Of a stretch of DNA of 64,000 bases, positions 18,486 to 27,787 are shown piece by piece. The notes below the pieces were generated by a model. It searched no databases and was not told the origin of the DNA. It was given only the letters and a program-made list of their open reading frames with translations. Position numbers and translations under genes: made by a program. Position 1 is the first letter of the stretch. Every line of letters starts with the position of its first letter. The stretch comes from Janthinobacterium sp. B9-8 (lineage in GTDB: Bacteria > Pseudomonadota > Gammaproteobacteria > Burkholderiales > Chitinibacteraceae), in NCBI RefSeq assembly GCF_000969645.2, contig NZ_CP014222.1, positions 3,847,740-3,911,739 of the forward strand, given 5' to 3'.

Positions 18486-18519
18486 TTATACTCCCCGCTT
18501 TGATAAAGAGATGCACACC

Positions 18520-19119
18520 ATGATCGGACGCCTTACCGGAACCCTGATCGAAAAACAGCCGCCGCAAATTGTGATTGAAACCAATGGCGTGGGCTACGAA
18601 GTAGATGTGCCCATGAGCACGTTTTATGTATTACCCCACATGGGTCAGCCATCCAGCTTATATATTCATATGGTAGTGCGTGAAGACGCACAGCTTTTAT
18701 ACGGTTTTGCCACCCGGGCTGAGCGCGATACATTCCGCTCGCTGATTAAAGTGAGCGGCATCGGCGCAAAAATTGCGCTCGCTATTTTATCGGGAATGAA
18801 CGCCGACGAGCTTGCGCAAGCGATTGCCGCAGAAGATCTGGTGCGGCTATCCAAAGTACCGGGTATTGGTAAGAAAACGGCAGAGCGGCTTGTTTTAGAA
18901 CTGCGTGGCAAGCTCAACAATCTGCCTATTATGACCTCTGCCAGTAATAATAGTGCACTGTTTCAAACGCCTGCATCAAATAAAGATGATGTGCTACATG
19001 CATTAATTGCCTTGGGATATAGCGAACGCGAAGCCAATGGAGCGGTCAAAGAGCTCGCCAGCGATGTTGATGTTTCTGACGGCATCCGGCGCGCCCTTAA
19101 ACAACTGGTTAAAACCTAA
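18520..19119 (+). CDS. ruvA: Holliday junction DNA helicase subunit RuvA
   Basis: The 199-residue protein binds Holliday junctions as a tetramer and loads RuvB. The N-terminal MIGRLTGTL, the helix-hairpin-helix motifs ([15 protein letters not shown] and [16 protein letters not shown]) and the C-terminal domain III with [16 protein letters not shown] are all present. I use the ATG at 18520, the family's canonical start; a longer frame from 18475 lacks support. The stop is directly followed by the ATG of the PAP2 gene. Confidence 0.97.
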   Translation: MIGRLTGTLIEKQPPQIVIETNGVGYEVDVPMSTFYVLPHMGQPSSLYIHMVVREDAQLLYGFATRAERDTFRSLIKVSGIGAKIALAILSGMNADELAQAIAAEDLVRLSKVPGIGKKTAERLVLELRGKLNNLPIMTSASNNSALFQTPASNKDDVLHALIALGYSEREANGAVKELASDVDVSDGIRRALKQLVKT

Positions 19120-19740
19120 ATGCGAATCCTGTCCATCACCGCCATTACCGGCACTATCCTGTTCATTTTTTTAGCCACGCTCTTAAGCACGCCAGAGCTC
19201 AATGCACTTGATGATGCCATCGGTAATGTCTTTTACAATGGACCAGCATGGCTGATTGCCCTCTGCAAAACTTTAGCTTGGTTTGGCAGTGCATTAGGCT
19301 CCCTGCTACTGGCATCGGTGATTGGTGCAGGTTTATGGTTTAAATTAGGCGATCGCCGCAATGCCGTTGGCCTGCCCTTGGCCATTTTCAGCGGCTGGCT
19401 ATTAAATGCCGCACTTAAATTCAGCATTTTACGGCCTCGCCCCAGCTTAGAATTTTTAGCCTCGGCACACGGCCCGTCTTTTCCTAGCGGCCACGCCATG
19501 AGCGCATGGATAATGTCTTTTGTACTGGCCCTGATTGCCTCGCAATACCAGCCACAACGCCGCACGCTCTGGTTTGGCCTTGCCTTTTGTGCTGCCATTT
19601 TAGGTGGAATAGCCAGACTGGTACTCGGTGTGCATCATTTCTCCGATATCATTGCAGGCTTTAGTGTTGCGAGCGTGGTGGTACTTGCTTATTGCTACGC
19701 AGCAAGCCGTACTACCCTCTTGGATCGCCTACTGCCATGA
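19120..19740 (+). CDS. PAP2-family membrane phosphatase
   Basis: The 206-residue protein has five or six transmembrane segments and the three-part phosphatase signature: KFSILRPRP (about 105-113), PSGHAM (about 126-131) and [15 protein letters not shown] (about 166-180). It should dephosphorylate a lipid phosphate such as phosphatidate, phosphatidylglycerol phosphate or undecaprenyl pyrophosphate at the inner membrane; motifs do not tell which. Its ATG directly follows the ruvA stop and its TGA overlaps the ruvB ATG, so it is embedded in a ruvA-ruvB operon and translationally coupled to it. Confidence 0.9.
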   Translation: MRILSITAITGTILFIFLATLLSTPELNALDDAIGNVFYNGPAWLIALCKTLAWFGSALGSLLLASVIGAGLWFKLGDRRNAVGLPLAIFSGWLLNAALKFSILRPRPSLEFLASAHGPSFPSGHAMSAWIMSFVLALIASQYQPQRRTLWFGLAFCAAILGGIARLVLGVHHFSDIIAGFSVASVVVLAYCYAASRTTLLDRLLP

Positions 19741-20774
19741 TCGAAACCGATGCGCTTTCTGCAGCTCCTGCTGATCGCCTGATTAGCAGCACAAAATTAT
19801 CTAATCAAGAAGAAAAACTAGAACACGCCCTCAGGCCAAAATTACTCGACGAATACGTTGGGCAAGCCAAGGCGCGTGAGCAATTAGAAATTTTTATTGA
19901 AGCCGCTAAAAAGCGCGGTGAAGCGCTCGATCACGTTCTGCTGTTTGGCCCGCCGGGCTTGGGCAAGACCACGCTGGCGCATATTATTTCCCGCGAACTG
20001 GGCGTAAATCTGCGCCAGACTTCAGGCCCGGTACTCGAGCGCGCTGGCGATTTAGCGGCGATTCTGACTAATTTAGAGCCGCATGATGTCTTGTTTATCG
20101 ACGAAATCCACCGGCTTAGCCCTGTGGTTGAAGAAATTCTTTATCCTGCGCTCGAAGATTTTCAGCTCGATTTAATGATAGGCGAAGGCCCTGCGGCAAG
20201 ATCAGTAAAGCTTGATCTACCGCCATTTACGCTCGTTGGTGCCACCACCCGCGCAGGGATGCTGACCAACCCGCTGAGAGATCGCTTTGGTATTGTGGCA
20301 AGGCTGGAGTTTTACACAGCAGAAGAGCTAACCCGCATCACCACACGTTCGGCACAATTACTCAATGTGAATATCGCACCTGACGGCGCATTCGAAATTG
20401 CGCGAAGATCACGGGGTACGCCACGGATTGCTAACCGCCTACTGCGCCGGGTGCGTGATTACGCCGAAGTGCGGGCCGATGGTCATGTAACGCGAGAAGT
20501 GGCCGATGCTGCGCTCTCGATGCTGGATGTCGATCACGCAGGGCTGGATGTCATGGATAGGAAGCTTTTATCTGCCATCCTAGAAAAATTCGCTGGTGGG
20601 CCAGTGGGCCTCGATAACGTAGCCGCCGCTATCGGCGAATCATCCGACACCATTGACGATGTAATCGAGCCTTTTTTGATCCAGCAAGGCTTTTTACAAA
20701 GAACACCGCGCGGCAGGATTGCTACACTGGCTGCATACGAGCACTTCGGGCTTAGCCCGAAGAAACAGGATTAA
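19737..20774 (+). CDS. ruvB: Holliday junction branch-migration ATPase RuvB
   Basis: The 345-residue AAA+ motor drives branch migration on RuvA-bound junctions. Walker A ([12 protein letters not shown], about residue 62), Walker B (LFIDEIHRL), sensor 1 (GATTRAGML) and the C-terminal winged helix are intact. The start is the ATG at 19737 that overlaps the PAP2 stop (ATGA). The next gene, tolQ, begins 81 bases later. The order ruvB-tolQ is common in betaproteobacteria and gammaproteobacteria, usually with ybgC between; ybgC is not present here. Confidence 0.97.
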   Translation: MIETDALSAAPADRLISSTKLSNQEEKLEHALRPKLLDEYVGQAKAREQLEIFIEAAKKRGEALDHVLLFGPPGLGKTTLAHIISRELGVNLRQTSGPVLERAGDLAAILTNLEPHDVLFIDEIHRLSPVVEEILYPALEDFQLDLMIGEGPAARSVKLDLPPFTLVGATTRAGMLTNPLRDRFGIVARLEFYTAEELTRITTRSAQLLNVNIAPDGAFEIARRSRGTPRIANRLLRRVRDYAEVRADGHVTREVADAALSMLDVDHAGLDVMDRKLLSAILEKFAGGPVGLDNVAAAIGESSDTIDDVIEPFLIQQGFLQRTPRGRIATLAAYEHFGLSPKKQD

Positions 20775-20855
20775 TGCCAGATTCAACCGGCACAGAATAT
20801 TATTTCGGCGGCTTCTCCCGCCATTAACAACACGCTATATAAAGGATTCCCCAAA

Positions 20856-21548
20856 GTGGACGCTGTTGCAGCCAATCAAGATCTGTCGATTATCACTTTA
20901 GTCCTGCACGCCAGCCCCGTAGTACAAGCCGTCATGGGCATTTTGCTGGTGATGTCGTTTATGTCTTGGTGGTATATCTTCAGCAAGCACTTCGCCCTCT
21001 CCCACGCAAAAAAACAAACTGAAGAGTTTGAAAACCGCTTCTGGAATGGTGCAGATCTGGCAACACTTTACGATCAAGTGCGCCGTGGCCAGACACTCGG
21101 CATGGAAAAAATCTTTCAGGCGGGCTTTGGTGAATTCTTAAAATTGCGCCAGCGCGCGGGCGAGCGCGGCAATATGGAATTATCCGACGTCATGGAAGGC
21201 AGCCGCCGTGCCATGCGCGCCGCTTGCCAGCGTGAACTGGACGAGCTGGATTCGCACACTGCGTTTTTGGCTACCGTTGGCTCGATCAGCCCCTATATCG
21301 GTTTATTCGGCACCGTATGGGGCATTATGAATGCCTTTACCGGCCTTGCTAATGTAGGCCAGGCTACCCTTGCCACCGTTGCCCCCGGCATTGCCGAAGC
21401 ACTGGTTGCCACCGCCATCGGCCTGTTTGCCGCCATTCCTGCCGTAGTTGCCTATAACCGCTTTGCCAATGATGTCGACAAGCTCGCCAATCGCTTTGAT
21501 ACCTTTATCGAAGAGTTTTCCAATATCTTGCAGCGTCAGGTGAAATAA
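20856..21548 (+). CDS. tolQ: Tol-Pal system proton channel subunit TolQ
   Basis: The 230-residue inner-membrane protein has a first transmembrane segment at about 22-42 and a pair at about 137-160 and 178-200 (TVGSISPYIGLFGTVWGIMNAF is the MotA/TolQ/ExbB signature region; only part quoted by position elsewhere). With TolR it forms the proton-driven motor that energises TolA for outer-membrane constriction. The start codon is GTG, with AAAGGA upstream. tolR begins on the last base of its stop (TAATG), so the two are coupled. Confidence 0.96.
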   Translation: MDAVAANQDLSIITLVLHASPVVQAVMGILLVMSFMSWWYIFSKHFALSHAKKQTEEFENRFWNGADLATLYDQVRRGQTLGMEKIFQAGFGEFLKLRQRAGERGNMELSDVMEGSRRAMRAACQRELDELDSHTAFLATVGSISPYIGLFGTVWGIMNAFTGLANVGQATLATVAPGIAEALVATAIGLFAAIPAVVAYNRFANDVDKLANRFDTFIEEFSNILQRQVK

Positions 21549-21955
21549 TGGCCCGCCGCGCACGCAGGATTAAAAACGAAATCAACGTCGTTCCCTATAT
21601 CGACGTGATGCTGGTTTTGCTGGTGATTTTTATGGTTGCCACACCGATGATGCAACAAGGCGTGGTGAATCTGCCTACAGTTGGCAAATCCGATCAGGAA
21701 GTGAACGCGGCCCCGCTGCGAGTTGAAATCGACGCCGCTGGTGCGATTAAGCTGCACGATAAAGAAGAGAGTAGCGATCTGGCCGATCTCAAAGCGCTGG
21801 TCGCCAGCGTACAAGCCAAACAAGCCATCACACCCAATCGCCCGGTCGTGATTGCCGCAGATAAATCCATACGCTACGAGCAGGTAATGAATGCGATGGA
21901 TGCTTTAAAACAAGCCAATATTGCCCGGGTTGGCCTGCTTGTTCAGCCGAAGTGA
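21548..21955 (+). CDS. tolR: Tol-Pal system protein TolR
   Basis: The 135-residue protein has a short cytoplasmic N-terminus, one transmembrane helix (about 15-36, VVPYIDVMLVLLVIFMVA with the proton-binding Asp) and a periplasmic ExbD/TolR domain ending in MDALKQANIARVGL. It is the proton-pathway subunit of the TolQR motor. It overlaps tolQ by one base, and tolA starts two bases after it. Confidence 0.96.
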   Translation: MARRARRIKNEINVVPYIDVMLVLLVIFMVATPMMQQGVVNLPTVGKSDQEVNAAPLRVEIDAAGAIKLHDKEESSDLADLKALVASVQAKQAITPNRPVVIAADKSIRYEQVMNAMDALKQANIARVGLLVQPK

Positions 21956-21956
21956 T

Positions 21957-22835
21957 ATGAGCCCAAACCTTAATCGTAATGAGCGCCCCACTCTGGCCTT
22001 TGCGCTGGCCGCTGCCGTCCATTTGCTTTTGGTGGCGGGCTTATTGCTGTCGATGAACTGGCAAACAAAGAAACCTGAACCGGTCATGGTTGAATTATGG
22101 GGTGGACCACCACCTGCCAGCTCGCAGCAAACACCTGATCCAGAGCCAGTTCCCCCTCCTAAAAAACAAACCAAAATCGAAGCCAAGCCTGAACCTTTAC
22201 CCGAAAAGCCAGCGGATATTGCTACGGCTAAAGTAAAGCCAGCGCCTACTCTACGACCTACCCCAATCCCGACTCCAACTCCGGCGCCAAAGCCTAAGGC
22301 GACGCCAGTGCCAACAGCTGTGCCTACTGCCCCACCAAAACCCAAGCCAAGCGCTGCGCCCATAGCCAAGCCAACAGCCGCCCCCAAAGCGTCGGCTAAG
22401 CCCAAAGTATCCGCATTTGATGCCGCATTGTCTGAAGGCAGCTCCTTAGAGCCCAATAAAACCGGAGCAAAGCCGGGTGGCAAAGGCAATAACCCCAATG
22501 CCACCAACAACACTGGCCCTGGTTCAGGTAGCGGAAATAGCGCCACTGCCAGCAAGGGGCTGGCCGATTACCGCAGTAAGGTTTCGCAACTTATTCGCTC
22601 TAAATTGGTCTACCCAAACCCTAAGGGCAACCCATCGGCAGAGTTCAGAATCAATGTGCTGCCCAATGGCGAGATTCAAGAAGTAACACTATTGAAATCC
22701 AGCGGCGAAACAATGTATGACGAAGCCGCAAAACGTGCCATTCTTGCCTTGCAACGCATGCCGCCTTTGCCTGATGGGCAACCATTTAGCGGTGATATGC
22801 GCAATATTAAAATCTCGTTCCGTTTGAATGATTAA
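21957..22835 (+). CDS. tolA: cell envelope integrity protein TolA
   Basis: The 292-residue protein has an N-terminal membrane anchor (about 18-36), a long periplasmic stalk rich in Pro, Lys, Ala and Thr (about 40-160), and a C-terminal TolA/TonB-like domain (about 200-290: LADYRSKVSQLIRSKL, then SAEFRINVLPNGEI). It spans the periplasm and pulls on TolB-Pal. The stalk is proline-rich rather than the alpha-helical Ala-Lys-Glu repeat of E. coli TolA. The start at 21957 lies two bases after the tolR stop; a longer frame from 21921 would overlap tolR. Confidence 0.93.
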   Translation: MSPNLNRNERPTLAFALAAAVHLLLVAGLLLSMNWQTKKPEPVMVELWGGPPPASSQQTPDPEPVPPPKKQTKIEAKPEPLPEKPADIATAKVKPAPTLRPTPIPTPTPAPKPKATPVPTAVPTAPPKPKPSAAPIAKPTAAPKASAKPKVSAFDAALSEGSSLEPNKTGAKPGGKGNNPNATNNTGPGSGSGNSATASKGLADYRSKVSQLIRSKLVYPNPKGNPSAEFRINVLPNGEIQEVTLLKSSGETMYDEAAKRAILALQRMPPLPDGQPFSGDMRNIKISFRLND

Positions 22836-22904
22836 AGCCATGTCTCTACCAAGAGAGATAACACGTTAACCGAATGGAATAGCCATTCATGGAGAACTCC
22901 AATA

Positions 22905-24176
22905 ATGCTTTGGCGAAAATTCTTTAGCCTGCTCAGCGCAAGCTTGCTCTTAAGCGCTGCGGCTCATGCTGATATGACGATTGATGTGGTAGGCGTAGGC
23001 GCATCGCAATACCCTATCGCAATCGCACCATTCCAGAATGAAAACCAGCAAAAACAAGCGCTCACACCAGTCATTAACGATGATTTAACACGTAGCGGGC
23101 TGTTTAAAGTGATCGGCGCGGGGGACTTGTCGCCAGTGCCATTTGCACCGGAGCAGGTCAATTACACAACAGCTCTGGCTAAAGGCGCACAAACCATGGC
23201 CATTGGCCGGGTAACGCCTGATGCGGGTGGCTTTAATGTGCAATTCTGGCTGATTGATTTAGCCAGCAAAAAGCCCTTAATCACCTGGGAGCGCAAAGCC
23301 ACAGCGGGCCAGATGCGCCGGGTAGCGCACCAGATTGCAGATTTGATTTACCAGCAAATCACTGGCCAGCCGGGTGCGTTTAATTCACGAATTGCCTATG
23401 TACTCAAACAAGGCTCACGCTTTGAATTACAGGTGTCCGACGCCGATGGTTTTGGCTCACAAGCCATTTTGGTCTCCAAACAACCTGTGATGTCGCCAAA
23501 ATGGTCGCCAGATGGTGGCAAATTGGCCTATGTTTCTTTTGAGGCCCAAAAACCCGTGGTGTATGTGCACGAATTGGCTTCAGGACGGCGCTGGAAAGCG
23601 GCTAGCTTTAAAGGCAGCAACTACGCGCCTGCCTGGGCACCCAATGGCCGAGAACTCGCCGTTGTACTCACCCAAAGTGGCAGCTCGCAAATTTATCTGG
23701 TCAATACCGATGGCAGTGATTTACGCCAGCTAAGCCGGGGCGGTGAAATCAATACCGAGCCTGCGTTTTCACCCGATGGGCGCTTTATTTATTTCACCTC
23801 GGATCGTGGTGGCAGCCCGCAAATTTATCGTATGAACAGCAATGGCAGTAACACAGAACGGGTAACGTTTCAGGGCAGCTACAATAGCTCAGCCAAGCTC
23901 AGCCCGGATGGCAAGAATATGACCTTTATTACCCGTGATGGTGGCTACCGTGCGGCAATTATGGATTTAAGCAGCCGTCAGGTGCTCACCCTCACCGATA
24001 CAGGCTCTGACGATTCGCCCAGCTTTGCACCGAATGGGCAAATGGTGCTGTACGAAACCAAAATGGGTGGACGGGGAGTGCTAGCGGCGGTTTCAAGCGA
24101 TGGCAGAGTAAAACAGCGCCTCAGAGCGCAGGCTGGAGACGTAAGACAACCCGCATGGGGACCGGTACTCCGGTAA
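22905..24176 (+). CDS. tolB: Tol-Pal system periplasmic protein TolB
   Basis: The 423-residue protein has a signal peptide (about 1-22, cleaved after AHA), an N-terminal alpha/beta domain (about 23-165) and a six-bladed beta-propeller with repeated SPDG-like motifs (MSPKWSPDGGKLAYVS, AFSPDGRFIYFTSD, KLSPDGKNMTFITRD). It binds Pal and TolA and shuttles between them at division sites. GGAGA precedes the ATG. It is 69 bases after tolA, in the same operon. Confidence 0.97.
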   Translation: MLWRKFFSLLSASLLLSAAAHADMTIDVVGVGASQYPIAIAPFQNENQQKQALTPVINDDLTRSGLFKVIGAGDLSPVPFAPEQVNYTTALAKGAQTMAIGRVTPDAGGFNVQFWLIDLASKKPLITWERKATAGQMRRVAHQIADLIYQQITGQPGAFNSRIAYVLKQGSRFELQVSDADGFGSQAILVSKQPVMSPKWSPDGGKLAYVSFEAQKPVVYVHELASGRRWKAASFKGSNYAPAWAPNGRELAVVLTQSGSSQIYLVNTDGSDLRQLSRGGEINTEPAFSPDGRFIYFTSDRGGSPQIYRMNSNGSNTERVTFQGSYNSSAKLSPDGKNMTFITRDGGYRAAIMDLSSRQVLTLTDTGSDDSPSFAPNGQMVLYETKMGGRGVLAAVSSDGRVKQRLRAQAGDVRQPAWGPVLR

Positions 24177-24272
24177 AGATACCATTTGCGGAACCTTTGC
24201 TAAGCTAAATGTCATACTGCTCGAACGCTTAGCTTTATCTCTTTAAGATGTAAGATCTAAGGAAGAAACACA

Positions 24273-24818
24273 ATGAAAAAAGTAGCGCTTAGTTTAATCA
24301 TGACTGCCTTGCTGGCCGCTTGCGCGAGCACCCCGGTACCAACAACAAAACCTGCTGACAACTCTGGCTCAACAAATACCAGCACGACTCAGCCAAGTAC
24401 TAATCCTACAACCGTTGACCTGACTCAAGGCACGGCAAAATCCTTTACCGAGCTGACAGATCCAAACAATATTCTGTCCAACCGTCGCGTGTATTTTGAT
24501 TTTGATTCCTTTATTGTGCGCCCGGATTTTCATGAGCTAGTACAAGCTCATGCTAAGTATCTGAACACCCATAAAGACGCAAAAATCATCTTGCAGGGCC
24601 ATACCGATGAGCGCGGCACCGCAGAGTACAACTTAGCTCTGGGCCAAAAACGTGCAGATTCAGTGCGTAAAATGATGAATGTACTGGGCGTGCCGGATAG
24701 CCAGATCGAAACAGTGAGCTTTGGTGAAGAGCGTCCGCTTGAAGCCGGTGATAGCGATGCCATTCGCGAACGTAATCGTCGTGCCGAAATTGTTTACAAT
24801 GGTGAAACTGCGCAGTAA
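24273..24818 (+). CDS. pal: peptidoglycan-associated lipoprotein Pal
   Basis: The 181-residue lipoprotein has a signal peptide with lipobox LLAAC (Cys at 17), a Thr/Ser/Pro-rich linker to about 65, and an OmpA-type peptidoglycan-binding domain (YFDFDSF, then GHTDERGTAEYNLALGQ, then RRAEI). It links the outer membrane to peptidoglycan and to TolB. AAGGAAG lies well placed before the ATG. Confidence 0.97.
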   Translation: MKKVALSLIMTALLAACASTPVPTTKPADNSGSTNTSTTQPSTNPTTVDLTQGTAKSFTELTDPNNILSNRRVYFDFDSFIVRPDFHELVQAHAKYLNTHKDAKIILQGHTDERGTAEYNLALGQKRADSVRKMMNVLGVPDSQIETVSFGEERPLEAGDSDAIRERNRRAEIVYNGETAQ

Positions 24819-24858
24819 TCAACTTGCCGTTAAAACAAAAAAGACCTAGTCTCTACCA

Positions 24859-24880
24859 CGGACGAGCGATAGCTCGTCCG
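24859..24880 (+). promoter_or_regulatory. strong hairpin between pal and cpoB
   Basis: A perfect 9-bp stem CGGACGAGC/GCTCGTCCG with a four-base loop lies in the pal-cpoB spacer, followed only by a short CGCGTTTTC. It could be a weak terminator or an RNA stability element that lowers cpoB expression relative to pal. Confidence 0.6.
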
Positions 24881-24910
24881 CGCGTTTTCAACTTCACATC
24901 AGATCAATCT

Positions 24911-25639
24911 ATGAAACGAATTGCTACTCTGCTCTTGCTCGCATTTTCTGTGCAGGCTCACGCTGGTCTTTTTGATGACAATGAAGCGCGCCAGCAATTA
25001 ACTGATCTGCGTACTACTCAAACCCAAGCGCAAAAAAAGACCGATGATCGCCTCATGCAATTAGAGGCAAGTAATAGCCGCGCTATCGAACTAGTGGGCC
25101 AGCTAGAAAAACTACGCCAGGAAATTGCCACCTTGCGTGGACAAAACGAAGTACTGCAATTTAATCTAGACGAGGCAGCCAAGCGCCAGAAAGATCTTTA
25201 CACCGATCTGGATGCTCGCATGCGCACAATGGAGCTGGCTAAAGTAGAAAGCAAAGCCGCAGCTGTTGTGTCTGAACAGCAGCAATTAGACGATATCGTG
25301 CAGCTCACCCGCTCAAGCAAACACAAAGAAGCGGTAGTCGGCCTGCAAAAATTTATTAACGAAAACAGCGGTAGCGCACAGCTGCCCACCGCCTATTACT
25401 GGATGGGTGTCAGCCAAACGGCACTCAAAAGCTATAAGGGCGCACAGGCATCTTATCAGCAGGTACTCGCGAGTAATGACGAAACTCGTGCACCCGATGC
25501 ACTCTTTGGCCTAGCCATTATTGCCAACGCACAGGGCGATAAAAAATCATCGCGTCGCTTTCTATTGCAGCTGATTGAAAAGTATCCACAAGCAGAAAAA
25601 GCCGCAGCAGCCAAGAAAGCACTGCTTGCAACTGATTAA
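24911..25639 (+). CDS. cpoB: Tol-Pal-associated periplasmic protein CpoB (YbgF)
   Basis: The 242-residue exported protein has a signal peptide (about 1-17, cleaved near AHA), an N-terminal coiled coil (about 30-120) for trimerisation, and C-terminal TPR-like repeats (about 125-240, AYYWMGVSQTALKSYKGA). It coordinates Tol-Pal with peptidoglycan synthesis during division. I use the ATG at 24911, because it begins a clean signal peptide; a longer frame from 24824 adds 29 unrelated residues across the hairpin. Confidence 0.93.
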   Translation: MKRIATLLLLAFSVQAHAGLFDDNEARQQLTDLRTTQTQAQKKTDDRLMQLEASNSRAIELVGQLEKLRQEIATLRGQNEVLQFNLDEAAKRQKDLYTDLDARMRTMELAKVESKAAAVVSEQQQLDDIVQLTRSSKHKEAVVGLQKFINENSGSAQLPTAYYWMGVSQTALKSYKGAQASYQQVLASNDETRAPDALFGLAIIANAQGDKKSSRRFLLQLIEKYPQAEKAAAAKKALLATD

Positions 25640-25718
25640 GTGTAATTAAAACAACTCTAAAAACACTAAAACTGCGTAAAATTGCTTCGCTGAAACATTG
25701 CAACGCCCACATTTTTAC

Positions 25719-25752
25719 CCGGCGTCACCGATTAGGTTGACGCCGTTTTTAT
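25719..25752 (+). terminator. terminator of the tol-pal operon
   Basis: A stem GGCGTCA/TGACGCC (25721-25727 with 25738-25744) is followed by GTTTTTATTT. It closes the tolQRAB-pal-cpoB operon before queE. Confidence 0.85.
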
Positions 25753-25779
25753 TTCCACCGGACTGTTTTCCGGTTTGCC

Positions 25780-26463
25780 ATGCAGCATCAAATGCTGCCG
25801 CTGGCTGAGGAGCTTCTCTTGAAAGACGCATTACGTATTACCGAAATCTTCTGCTCATTGCAGGGTGAAACCACCCGTATGGGCCTGCCTACGGTGTTTG
25901 TCCGCCTGACCGGCTGTCCGCTGCGCTGTGGCTATTGCGACAGCGCCTATGCTTTTACCGGTGGCGAGACGCAATCTTTTCAAACCATCCTCGATAAAAT
26001 CGCCTCATTTAACACCCACCATATTTGCGTGACTGGCGGCGAGCCTCTGGCGCAAAAAGGCGTGCATGAACTGATGCGCTTGCTCTGCGATGCAGGCTAT
26101 TCACTCAGCCTGGAAACCAGCGGCGCTTTATCGATTGCTGATGTTGATCCGCGTGTTTCACGCATTCTGGATATCAAAACGCCCGGCTCGGGTGAATTAG
26201 CCAAAATGCACTGGGAAAACCTCGCATACTTGAGCAAAGCCGACGAAATCAAATTTGTTTTATGCGATCGTAGCGATTACGAATGGGCGCGCGATTTAAT
26301 CCGCGAGCGTCGTTTAGAAACGCTGGCCCCCGTGCTGATGTCGCCCGTCTGGGAAACGCTTCCCCCTGCCAATCTCGCCGCCTGGGTACTGGAAGATCAT
26401 TTACCAGTACGCATGCAAGTGCAATTACACAAAATCCTCTGGGGTGAACGTCCCGGCGTTTAA
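25780..26463 (+). CDS. queE: 7-carboxy-7-deazaguanine synthase QueE
   Basis: The 227-residue radical SAM enzyme makes 7-carboxy-7-deazaguanine from 6-carboxytetrahydropterin in queuosine synthesis. The iron-sulfur motif CPLRCGYC (CX3CX2C) near residue 47, the ITEIFCSLQGE start and the TGGEPL motif are all present. The start is uncertain by a few codons: the ATG at 25780, a second ATG at 25792 and a TTG at 25819 are all in frame, and the conserved part begins after about residue 16. queC lies 1.7 kb downstream. Confidence 0.93.
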   Translation: MQHQMLPLAEELLLKDALRITEIFCSLQGETTRMGLPTVFVRLTGCPLRCGYCDSAYAFTGGETQSFQTILDKIASFNTHHICVTGGEPLAQKGVHELMRLLCDAGYSLSLETSGALSIADVDPRVSRILDIKTPGSGELAKMHWENLAYLSKADEIKFVLCDRSDYEWARDLIRERRLETLAPVLMSPVWETLPPANLAAWVLEDHLPVRMQVQLHKILWGERPGV

Positions 26464-26475
26464 ACAGGCAAGCTC

Positions 26476-27783
26476 ATGTATTGGAAACGTTGGCTGGTAC
26501 GTATTAAACACTTACCAGAACGCAGCCGCGCCACACTAGCTCTCTGGTTTGGTGCCGCTATGGTGGGCCTTGTTGCCGTTGTTTTGGCCAAGGCCGCTGA
26601 CGGTGCACTGGCGATTTTCCAAAGCATGAGTACACGCTGGGCATGGTGGCCCTTTTTTGCCCTGCCCTGCGGCGGGATGGCTATACGCTGGCTGATGCAG
26701 AAAATAGGCAAAGGTTCGGAAGGCAGCGGCATTCCACAAGCGATGGCGGCACTGCAAGTAACCGATCAGCCCGCCGTTATCAGACAACTGCTTAGTTTAC
26801 GTATCGCCTGCGCCAAGTTTATCGGCGTAGTCGCAGGGCTGGGATGTGGCTTTGTGCTGGGGCGTGAAGGCCCAACGGTGCAAATTGGTGCAAGTTTAAT
26901 GTATGCCTGCCGACGTTTTATTCCATTATCCGATGCCGTATTTCGCCGCCAACTGATTCTGGCTGGCGGAGCCGCTGGGATTGCCGCCGCATTTAATACG
27001 CCACTGGCAGGGATTGTGTTTGCATTTGAAGAACTGGCGCGCTCGGTAGAAGAAAAAACCTCAGGAAAGCTATTAGGCGCGGTGATTTTAGCCGGTGTGG
27101 TTTCCCTAGCGATTCAGGGTGATTACACCTATTTTGGCCGGATTCATGTGCCCGGTTTTAACTACAGCATTTTGTGGCCGATGTTTATTGTGGCGGTGAG
27201 TGCGGGCTTAGTTGGTGGCTTTTTCTCCTGGCTTTGCGTGCATCAGGATCGCTGGCTGCCCGTTAAAGTGAAGATGTGGCGCGCAGCTCAGCCCTATTTG
27301 TTTATCGCCGCATGTGGCTTTTTAATTGCCTGCATGGGGCTAGCCGCTCCTATTTTTGGTAGCGGGGCAGAAATCACCAGCGAAGTGGTTACAGGCCATG
27401 GAACGATGGCCTGGTACTTCTTACCGCTGAAGTTTTTAGGCTTGCTCGCTACCTTTCTAACCGGCTTGCCCGGCGGCATTTTTGCCCCATCGCTCTCTAT
27501 GGGCGCAGGAGTCAGCAGCTGGTTTTTGCCATGGTTTGACAGCAGTATTCATATCAAACTAATTGCCATTGGAATGGCGGCGATGCTGGCCGCAGTGACG
27601 CGGGCACCACTGACCTCGGCTATTATTTTGATAGAAATGACTGACGGGCACACGATGGTGATTTCAATTTTGGCAGCCGCGATGATTTCATCCACCGTAG
27701 CACGCCTCTTTGGCACCAATCTTTATCATGATCTGGCGGAAAAAGCCCTGCAACGCTTGGCTTACCCTCAACTTTTAAAGTGA
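26476..27783 (+). CDS. ClC-family chloride channel / H+-Cl- exchanger
   Basis: The 435-residue integral membrane protein carries the three ion-coordination motifs of the family: GSGIP (about residue 80), GREGPT with the gating glutamate (about 131-136) and GGIFAPSLSMG (about 332). A glutamate in FEELARS at the position of the inner proton-transfer glutamate suggests a proton-coupled exchanger rather than a channel. There are no CBS domains. The start is 13 bases after queE, and a small exported protein gene follows five bases after it, so the genes are probably one operon. Confidence 0.93.
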   Translation: MYWKRWLVRIKHLPERSRATLALWFGAAMVGLVAVVLAKAADGALAIFQSMSTRWAWWPFFALPCGGMAIRWLMQKIGKGSEGSGIPQAMAALQVTDQPAVIRQLLSLRIACAKFIGVVAGLGCGFVLGREGPTVQIGASLMYACRRFIPLSDAVFRRQLILAGGAAGIAAAFNTPLAGIVFAFEELARSVEEKTSGKLLGAVILAGVVSLAIQGDYTYFGRIHVPGFNYSILWPMFIVAVSAGLVGGFFSWLCVHQDRWLPVKVKMWRAAQPYLFIAACGFLIACMGLAAPIFGSGAEITSEVVTGHGTMAWYFLPLKFLGLLATFLTGLPGGIFAPSLSMGAGVSSWFLPWFDSSIHIKLIAIGMAAMLAAVTRAPLTSAIILIEMTDGHTMVISILAAAMISSTVARLFGTNLYHDLAEKALQRLAYPQLLK

Positions 27784-27787
27784 TCCT

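Noticed and set aside
20719..20901. 60-codon frame between ruvB and tolQ as a ybgC remnant
   Set aside because: It shows no thioesterase-like sequence and overlaps both flanking genes in another frame.
21905..22555. 216-codon frame antisense to tolA
   Set aside because: Its Gly/Ala/Leu-rich low-complexity sequence mirrors the Pro/Lys/Ala stalk of TolA on the other strand.
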